A DNA stretch of 19,849 nucleotides from positions 1 through 19,849 of the forward strand of contig CAAFJQ010000180.1 in NCBI GenBank assembly GCA_900763245.1. Reading direction: 5' to 3'. The stretch's first letter is position 1. Each line of letters begins with the position of its first letter. The position numbers and the translations under genes were made by a program. Below the pieces are notes generated by a model that saw only the letters and a list, made by a program, of their open reading frames with translations, was not told the DNA's origin and ran no database searches. The DNA comes from Bacilli bacterium. Its GTDB lineage: Bacteria > Bacillota_I > Bacilli_A > RFN20 > CAG-288. Shown here piece by piece: positions 15,828 through 19,849 of this stretch.

Positions 15828-16629
15828 ATATTTCCCTTTGCTCCTTCTTCCGTTCCTTCTTTTTTCCTGTCAAGAAAAAGACGAGAACAAGATTCCCTTA
15901 TTTACAAGCCCTGCCACTAGGGAAAACATCAAAAGAAACGAGGAATATTTAGTCAACAAGCTTTATGAAAATGATTTTGACTATATGATCGAAAAGAAGA
16001 TGAGTTTCCCGCTCTTTGTTTATGCAGCAGGCTGTGGAACCTGTGACAACTTTTCTATTGTCCTAAAAGATTATATTCGAATCAATAATGCCATCATTCC
16101 TTATATGACATTATCTGTCTTCAATCTTTCAAAGACAGATACACCAAGTCTTTCCGATTCTGCTCTTCTGTTCTATAAAGAGGGAAAACTGATCAAAACC
16201 TATGATGATATCCTCTCTCGGGTCTTTTCAACAGGTGACCTAACAAAAATCATGGATCAATACACCTATAACAGCAAGGTCTCTTACCTCTCTACAAGTT
16301 ACACTTATTCGAATTCCAGCTTTCCCTTCTATTCCTATCATTTTTCCTCTTCGATATTCATAGAGGAGAATGAAGATACCTCTCATGATAATTTCAGTAT
16401 AACCGACGGAAACATGCTTCTTCTTTCTGACGATTCTTTTTCCTATCCCTCGCTTTATCAGGAGATCAAAAATAACGAGTACGTTTCTATTATCAACATC
16501 GCAAAAGACATCAAGAATAGAAAAACAGATGAAATCGAAAAGAAAATCGGTGCTTCTCTTCTTTATCCTTATCAGAAGATCACATATAAAAACGGACTCT
16601 GCACAGCGACAGAATCCGTTGATTTATAA
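15820..16629 (+). CDS. Lipoprotein with one thioredoxin-like CxxC motif
   Basis: 269 residues. A short signal peptide ends in lipobox LFSC with Cys17. CGTC is at 72-75 after the strand FPLFVYAAG, and LLFYKEGKLIKTYDD follows like the later strands of a thioredoxin fold. A recognisable cis-Pro is not obvious, so reductase activity is uncertain. The second half is rich in Ser, Tyr and Phe, without clear motifs. It resembles the first module of the upstream lipoprotein in layout (signal, spacer, CxxC near residue 72) and may be a diverged relative. ATG 15820 has GGAGG 9 bases upstream and overlaps the preceding gene by 8 bases, so the two are co-expressed. Its last codons contain a hairpin that serves as terminator for the opposing gene. 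Confidence 0.78.
   Translation: MNKYFPLLLLPFLLFSCQEKDENKIPLFTSPATRENIKRNEEYLVNKLYENDFDYMIEKKMSFPLFVYAAGCGTCDNFSIVLKDYIRINNAIIPYMTLSVFNLSKTDTPSLSDSALLFYKEGKLIKTYDDILSRVFSTGDLTKIMDQYTYNSKVSYLSTSYTYSNSSFPFYSYHFSSSIFIEENEDTSHDNFSITDGNMLLLSDDSFSYPSLYQEIKNNEYVSIINIAKDIKNRKTDEIEKKIGASLLYPYQKITYKNGLCTATESVDL
16584..16620 (-). terminator. Terminator of the DHH phosphoesterase gene, inside the opposing CDS
   Basis: Read on the minus strand, AACGGA (16615-16620) pairs with TCCGTT (16591-16596), extended inside by TCTG/CAGA around a mismatch. TTTTTATATG follows. It begins 12 bases after the minus-strand stop codon and lies within the last codons of the plus-strand lipoprotein. On the plus strand the same stem has only a weak T-run after it. 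Confidence 0.75.
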
Positions 16630-16631
16630 AC

Positions 16632-17654
16632 CTATAAGTTGTCGACAGCTTCTAAGATCTGAGGAAGTTCAGAGAGGTCTTTGATGTGGCATCCTGCTGC
16701 AAAATCATGGCCTCCTCCTCCGAACTGATTGGCGACAGGAGCGATGTGGATCTTTGCAGAGCGCAGCGAGACGCGATAGTGGCTCTTTCCTTCATCCCAT
16801 GTGACAGACATGGCTGCTTTGACACCCTTCAGATCGCGGAAGACATTGATATGAAGGTTGCCCTGATCGACTGTCATGTTCAGTTTATTCATCTCTTCTT
16901 TGTCAAAGACATAATAGGCAGTGCCTTTTTCCGTGATGTGATAATTGTTAAGACAGTACTTGAGGATTTCAAGTCTTCTCTGATCAAGAGAATACATTTC
17001 CAGAATCAAAGAGTTGATGTCGACACCAAAGTCAGCCAAATCACCGGCGATACGAAGCGTAGCGCCATCGGTATCCTGATAGGTGAACTTTCCTGTATCA
17101 CCGACAATGCCACAGTAAAGAGCAGTGGCTGCTTCTTTATTGATATGAAGCTTTCTGGAACGAGACAAAGCAAAGAGTGCGACAAGTTCACTGGCTGCCG
17201 GTCTATCGGGATGGACGATAAGATAATCGCCATATCCTTCTCCTTCGCTAGGAAGTGGATGATGGTCGATCTTGATCACTTTCTCCGCTAACGAGATATG
17301 GTCATTTGCAATGCGGGAACGATTGGAAACATCGACGCAGATTGCAAGATGCTTTCTTCTATAAACAGTCTCATCAAGCTCTTCCGGGAACGGGAAAAGT
17401 TCAGGCATAAGGTCGGGATGTCTGTCTCCGACATAATGCACTTCCTTTTCCGGATAATTAAAACGGATCCAATGATAAAGACCCATCTGGGCACCTAAGG
17501 CATCGAAGTCAGGTGACTGATGACGATAGATGATAATCATACTGTATTCTTTGATGTTTTTCTCCAGTTCTTTGAACTGTGTGCTCATCTCTTTTAATTC
17601 TTGTTCACTGATCATAGGCTTTTCCTCATTTCTAATCACTTGAATATATCGCAT
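16632..17654 (-). CDS. nrnA: DHH/DHHA1 phosphoesterase, NrnA-like (nanoRNase/pAp phosphatase)
   Basis: Likely degrades 2-5 nt RNA fragments and dephosphorylates pAp; activity on cyclic dinucleotides is an alternative seen in relatives. The DHH domain has HQSPDFD (H45, D49, D51), D108 in CVDVS, the DHH triad 130-132, and GIVGDTGKF. The DHHA1 domain ends with GGGGHDFAAG at 312-321. The length is 340 residues from ATG 17654 (AAAGGA upstream). An internal ATG at 17615, with GAGG 8 bases upstream, would give 327 residues, nearer the family norm, and may be the real start. There are no membrane segments, which excludes GdpP. A weak candidate promoter, TTTACG-18-TAAAAT, lies at 17685-17714. It is convergent with the lipoprotein pair and divergent from the tRNA. 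Confidence 0.88.
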   Translation of the reverse strand: MRYIQVIRNEEKPMISEQELKEMSTQFKELEKNIKEYSMIIIYRHQSPDFDALGAQMGLYHWIRFNYPEKEVHYVGDRHPDLMPELFPFPEELDETVYRRKHLAICVDVSNRSRIANDHISLAEKVIKIDHHPLPSEGEGYGDYLIVHPDRPAASELVALFALSRSRKLHINKEAATALYCGIVGDTGKFTYQDTDGATLRIAGDLADFGVDINSLILEMYSLDQRRLEILKYCLNNYHITEKGTAYYVFDKEEMNKLNMTVDQGNLHINVFRDLKGVKAAMSVTWDEGKSHYRVSLRSAKIHIAPVANQFGGGGHDFAAGCHIKDLSELPQILEAVDNL

Positions 17655-17721
17655 TTCTTTCCTTTAAGAAAGACCTTTTTGTCGATTTTAGCTCAAATGC
17701 ACTATTTCCGTAAAATTGTTC

Positions 17722-17750
17722 TTGAAATAAGTTCTTGCTTGCGGTATCAT
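17722..17750 (+). promoter_or_regulatory. Promoter of tRNA-Arg
   Basis: TTGAAA (17722-17727), a 17-base spacer, and TATCAT (17745-17750), placing the start about 13 bases before the mature tRNA 5' end. Confidence 0.72.
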
Positions 17751-17770
17751 TATTAGGCTTTGAAAGCGAT

Positions 17771-17847
17771 GGGGCTGTAGCTCAGTTGGATAGAGCATCT
17801 GCCTTCTAAGCAGAGGGCCGAGTGTTCGAGTCACTCCAGCCTCACCA
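17771..17847 (+). tRNA. tRNA-Arg (anticodon UCU)
   Basis: A 77-base cloverleaf. The acceptor GGGGCTG pairs with CAGCCTC (one G-U). The D arm is GCTC/GAGC, the anticodon stem TCTGC/GCAGA with loop CTTCTAA (anticodon TCT), and the T arm GAGTG/CACTC with loop TTCGAGT. The discriminator is A and the CCA is encoded (17845-17847). It decodes AGA/AGG. It is a single tRNA with its own promoter and terminator. No integrase or duplicated tRNA end was seen beside it. Confidence 0.97.
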
Positions 17848-17860
17848 TCCGAAAAAAATA

Positions 17861-17890
17861 GACCTGGTTCATCAAGAGCCAGGTCTTTTT
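17861..17890. terminator. Bidirectional terminator between tRNA-Arg and the CBS gene
   Basis: GACCTGGTTC (17861-17870) pairs with GAGCCAGGTC (17876-17885) around loop ATCAA. TTTTT follows on the plus strand, and TATTTTTTTC follows on the minus strand. It ends the tRNA transcript and the converging Mrp/CBS transcript, whose stop codon is at 17894. Confidence 0.92.
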
Positions 17891-17893
17891 CGT

Positions 17894-18607
17894 TTATTGT
17901 TTTGTTTTTGCTAAGTCAGCTAACGTACAGATGCCGATCAGCTTCTCATCTTTGCTTCCGTTCTGCGTAACAAATAAACAGGCGATGTTCTTCTTATGTG
18001 CAGAACGATTTTCTAAGAATGCGAACACCTTTTCCGCAGTTGTTGTCTTGGAGACAAACAGGAAGGATTCATTCAGATGTGAAGAAAGCCCGGTCACTTT
18101 CTTAAAATCAGAAACAAGAGAGGAGGAATCAAAACGAATCCCTTGCAGTATCCCATCAAAGATGGAAGAGCGTGAAAAGACACCGATGACTTTCTTCTCC
18201 TGATTCAGAATCGGAAAATGGGAAAGCCCTAAAAGGTTCATCTTCTTCATGATAGAGAAGACCTTTTCATTCATCGTGCAATATTCGATTTCCTTTGTGG
18301 AGATATCATAGACCGTGACAGGATGCTTCAGTCTTGATAGAAGCCTTTCTCCTTTCTGAATGAATTCATCCGTGGGGATGCAGGTATCATTCTCATGGGA
18401 GAGCAGATTTCTTAAATCCGAAGCGGAACGAAGATAGGAATAGTTGTCATAATCCGATAAGAGCGGATTGCTCTTATCGTAATAGATTTTGTTTAAAGCG
18501 CGCGAAAAAGGAACATAATCATCACTTTTGATGTCGGACAAGGCGATGACTTCCTTCTCCAGCTCTTTGAAAAGATAGAGAAACCGTTCTATCTTGTTTT
18601 CGCTCAT
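17894..18607 (-). CDS. CBS-pair protein with N-terminal HEPN-like helical domain
   Basis: 237 residues. Residues 1-90 are helical and charged, ending in DLRNLLSHEN. RNLLSH (66-71) fits the RNxxxH (Rx4-6H) motif typical of HEPN domains. Two CBS repeats follow at about 97-150 (VTVYDIST...SHFPILNQEKKVIGVFSRSSI) and 165-235 (FLFVSKTTTAEKVFAFL...LIGICTLADL). CBS pairs usually bind adenine nucleotides or S-adenosyl compounds and regulate a partner domain. Here the partner would be the N-terminal domain, possibly a ribonuclease, but that is inference. The ATG at 18607 directly abuts the TAA of the mrp-like gene, with GAGG 11 bases upstream, so the two are co-expressed. No membrane segments. Confidence 0.8.
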   Translation of the reverse strand: MSENKIERFLYLFKELEKEVIALSDIKSDDYVPFSRALNKIYYDKSNPLLSDYDNYSYLRSASDLRNLLSHENDTCIPTDEFIQKGERLLSRLKHPVTVYDISTKEIEYCTMNEKVFSIMKKMNLLGLSHFPILNQEKKVIGVFSRSSIFDGILQGIRFDSSSLVSDFKKVTGLSSHLNESFLFVSKTTTAEKVFAFLENRSAHKKNIACLFVTQNGSKDEKLIGICTLADLAKTKQ

Positions 18608-19459
18608 TTATAAAGTATCCTCAGGTGTTGAGTTCTTGATGATAGCTTCGACTGTGCTATCAAGATAAGGGACATGAAGGTTTTCGATATCGCCCATATC
18701 CATATGCTTTGCGATTTCCTGATCGAAAGGAATTTCGTCAAAGACTGGAATGCCATGATCTTTTCCGATGGCATCATTGACCTTGCCGTAAAGATCGATT
18801 CTCTCACCGCACTTCGGGCATTTGACATAAGACATATTCTCAACCAAGGACAAAAGCGGAACAGAGAGCATCTCAGCCATCTTAGCACTCTTTTCGACAA
18901 TCTGTGTCACCAAAGACTGCGGAGAAGCGACAAGAACAGCAGAGGAGAGTCTGATCTTCTGGAAGATGGTAAGAGCGATGTCGCCAGTGCCAGGTGCCAT
19001 ATCGATAATGAGATAATCGACATCCCAGATGACTTCCGTATAGAATTGTTCAATGAGTGTAGAGATCATAGCACCTCTCCAGACAATCGGATCATCAGGA
19101 TGATCAAGCAGAAGGTTAGAGGACATGATCTGAATGCCGGTTTTGCTCTTTATCGGTTCAAAATAGCTGCCATCGCCATAGACAGGTCCTTTGACACCGA
19201 AGGCGAAGGGGACACTAGGTCCAGTGATATCAGCATCGAGAATGCCGACTTTATAGCCTTTTCTTGCAAGCTCTGTTGCAATATAGCAAGAGGTAAAGGA
19301 TTTTCCGACACCGCCTTTGCCACTTAAAACAGCAACAGCATGTCCGATACGGCTCTTTTCATTAGGGTGAGTCTTAGGAATGAAGTTGGCTTTAGGAGCA
19401 GCCTTTCCCTTTGTTTCATTTTCCATAGCAGGATTCTGATTGATTTTGTTTTCGTTCAT
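18608..19459 (-). CDS. Mrp/ApbC/NBP35-family Fe-S cluster carrier ATPase
   Basis: Scaffold or carrier P-loop ATPase for delivering iron-sulfur clusters to apoproteins. 283 residues. The deviant Walker A SGKGGVGKS is at 46-54, the switch region LDADITGPS at 74-82, and IIDMAPGTGD at 151-160. The cluster-ligating CPKC is at 214-217, after VENMSY, a family hallmark that separates it from ParA and MinD. The first 38 residues are a charged, Asn/Lys-rich linker. The MIP18/DUF59 domain found at the N-terminus of many bacterial Mrp proteins is absent. The ATG at 19459 has only a weak purine-rich ribosome site (AAGAAGAG). It heads a two-gene unit with the CBS protein. Confidence 0.93.
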   Translation of the reverse strand: MNENKINQNPAMENETKGKAAPKANFIPKTHPNEKSRIGHAVAVLSGKGGVGKSFTSCYIATELARKGYKVGILDADITGPSVPFAFGVKGPVYGDGSYFEPIKSKTGIQIMSSNLLLDHPDDPIVWRGAMISTLIEQFYTEVIWDVDYLIIDMAPGTGDIALTIFQKIRLSSAVLVASPQSLVTQIVEKSAKMAEMLSVPLLSLVENMSYVKCPKCGERIDLYGKVNDAIGKDHGIPVFDEIPFDQEIAKHMDMGDIENLHVPYLDSTVEAIIKNSTPEDTL

Positions 19460-19485
19460 TTTGTTTCTCTTCTTTCTATTTATTG

Positions 19486-19494
19486 ATTATAGCA
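19486..19494 (-). promoter_or_regulatory. Extended -10 promoter of the mrp-CBS unit
   Basis: TGCTATAAT, an extended -10, lies 27 bases upstream of the start codon. I could not find a convincing -35 at normal spacing, which extended -10 promoters can tolerate. Confidence 0.55.
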
Positions 19495-19529
19495 TTTAAA
19501 CGGCAATAAAAGCCGCAATTGAGACAATT

Positions 19530-19849
19530 TCATTGCTGATTCTGATAACTGGAGAGCAGATCTGTCGCAATCGTGAAGTAGACATGGTCAAGCCTGCTTG
19601 CTCCAAGTTTGGTTCCGCCGAAATATCTCACTATGTAGACACCGACATCCTTGATGTCTTTTCTCTCCATGAGATTTCTTGTCTTCTTCATCGATGAGAT
19701 CGGTTCTTTGTCTTCGCTGGCTTCTGACACATAGACGCCGAAGTGGTTCTTGTAGCGAAGGACACGAAGAATATGATTGGCTTTTGGATAATCCTTATCC
19801 AGTTTTTCCTGAATTCTTTTCAAGTCGTCTTCTTCGTCGATTTGAAAAA
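19530..19849 (-). CDS. IMPACT/YigZ family protein (5' end outside window)
   Basis: The frame is open to the window edge (reading FQIDEEDDLKRIQEKL inward), so the true start lies beyond 19849; a TTG at 19823 is not needed. The visible part matches the UPF0029/Impact N-terminal fold: YPKANHILRVLRY corresponds to the usual P-x-A-x-H-x-C-x-A-Y region, a SEDKEPISSMKKT-like turn replaces SDDGEPSGTAGRP, and VGVYIVRYFGGTKLGASRL matches the VxVxRYFGGTxLGxGGL signature. The protein ends about 20 residues after that signature, so it lacks the C-terminal DUF1949 domain of full-length YigZ. Family function is poorly defined; a link to translation has been proposed for eukaryotic IMPACT. It lies upstream of the mrp unit, with no strong terminator between. 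Confidence 0.85.
   Translation of the reverse strand, partial: FQIDEEDDLKRIQEKLDKDYPKANHILRVLRYKNHFGVYVSEASEDKEPISSMKKTRNLMERKDIKDVGVYIVRYFGGTKLGASRLDHVYFTIATDLLSSYQNQQ

Noticed and set aside
17771..17847. tRNA-Arg as an integration site
   Set aside because: No integrase, no direct repeat of the tRNA 3' end and only core-type genes on both sides.
1..19849. CRISPR array, insertion sequence or prophage
   Set aside because: No regularly spaced repeats, transposase motifs, terminal inverted repeats or phage-type genes were seen on reading both strands.

Overview
The window looks like a chromosomal segment of a low-to-moderate G+C Gram-positive bacterium (Bacillota). I favour an Erysipelotrichia-type lineage. 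This is inferred from gene order, strong AGGAGG ribosome sites, a T-box leader, a CIRCE/HrcA operator and lipoprotein signals, not from any database match. The standard code is used: TGA ends radC, glgP, glgB and the 58-residue peptide gene, and TGG codes Trp.

Bases 1-8812, minus strand. tig, lon, engB, valS and radC are transcribed towards base 1. This is a compressed form of the tig-clpX-lon-engB-...-valS-...-radC order known from Bacillus subtilis, with clpX absent between tig and lon. tig has its own consensus promoter and a terminator. lon has a promoter overlaid by a CIRCE element, so it is probably repressed by HrcA. valS has its own promoter and a T-box leader. Between valS and radC lies a short gene, not previously obvious, for a 58-residue peptide with a Gly-Gly motif and one hydrophobic helix. 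Its ribosome site forms the 3' arm of a terminator-like hairpin. Bases 1-122, downstream of radC, hold no gene I can support, only a T-rich tract.

Bases 8486-13301, minus strand. glgB, glgP and an unrecognised 108-residue ORF form a glycogen branching and breakdown unit driven by a promoter upstream of glgB. The glgB-glgP spacer carries interleaved inverted repeats with pseudoknot topology.

Bases 13315-16629, plus strand. ackA (acetate kinase), divergent from glgB, is followed by two overlapping genes for lipoproteins with CxxC thioredoxin-like motifs. Glycogen phosphorolysis feeding glycolysis and acetate kinase making ATP from acetyl phosphate are compatible roles for the two divergent units.

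Bases 16584-19849. An NrnA-like DHH/DHHA1 phosphoesterase lies on the minus strand. It is followed by a plus-strand tRNA-Arg(UCU) with its own promoter and a bidirectional terminator. Then come, on the minus strand, a CBS-pair protein with an N-terminal RNxxxH (HEPN-like) motif, an Mrp/ApbC-type Fe-S carrier ATPase, and the 3' part of an IMPACT/YigZ-family gene running off the window. No insertion sequence, phage gene or CRISPR array was seen. Apart from the peptide gene, the lipoprotein pair and the 108-residue ORF, the content is core housekeeping.
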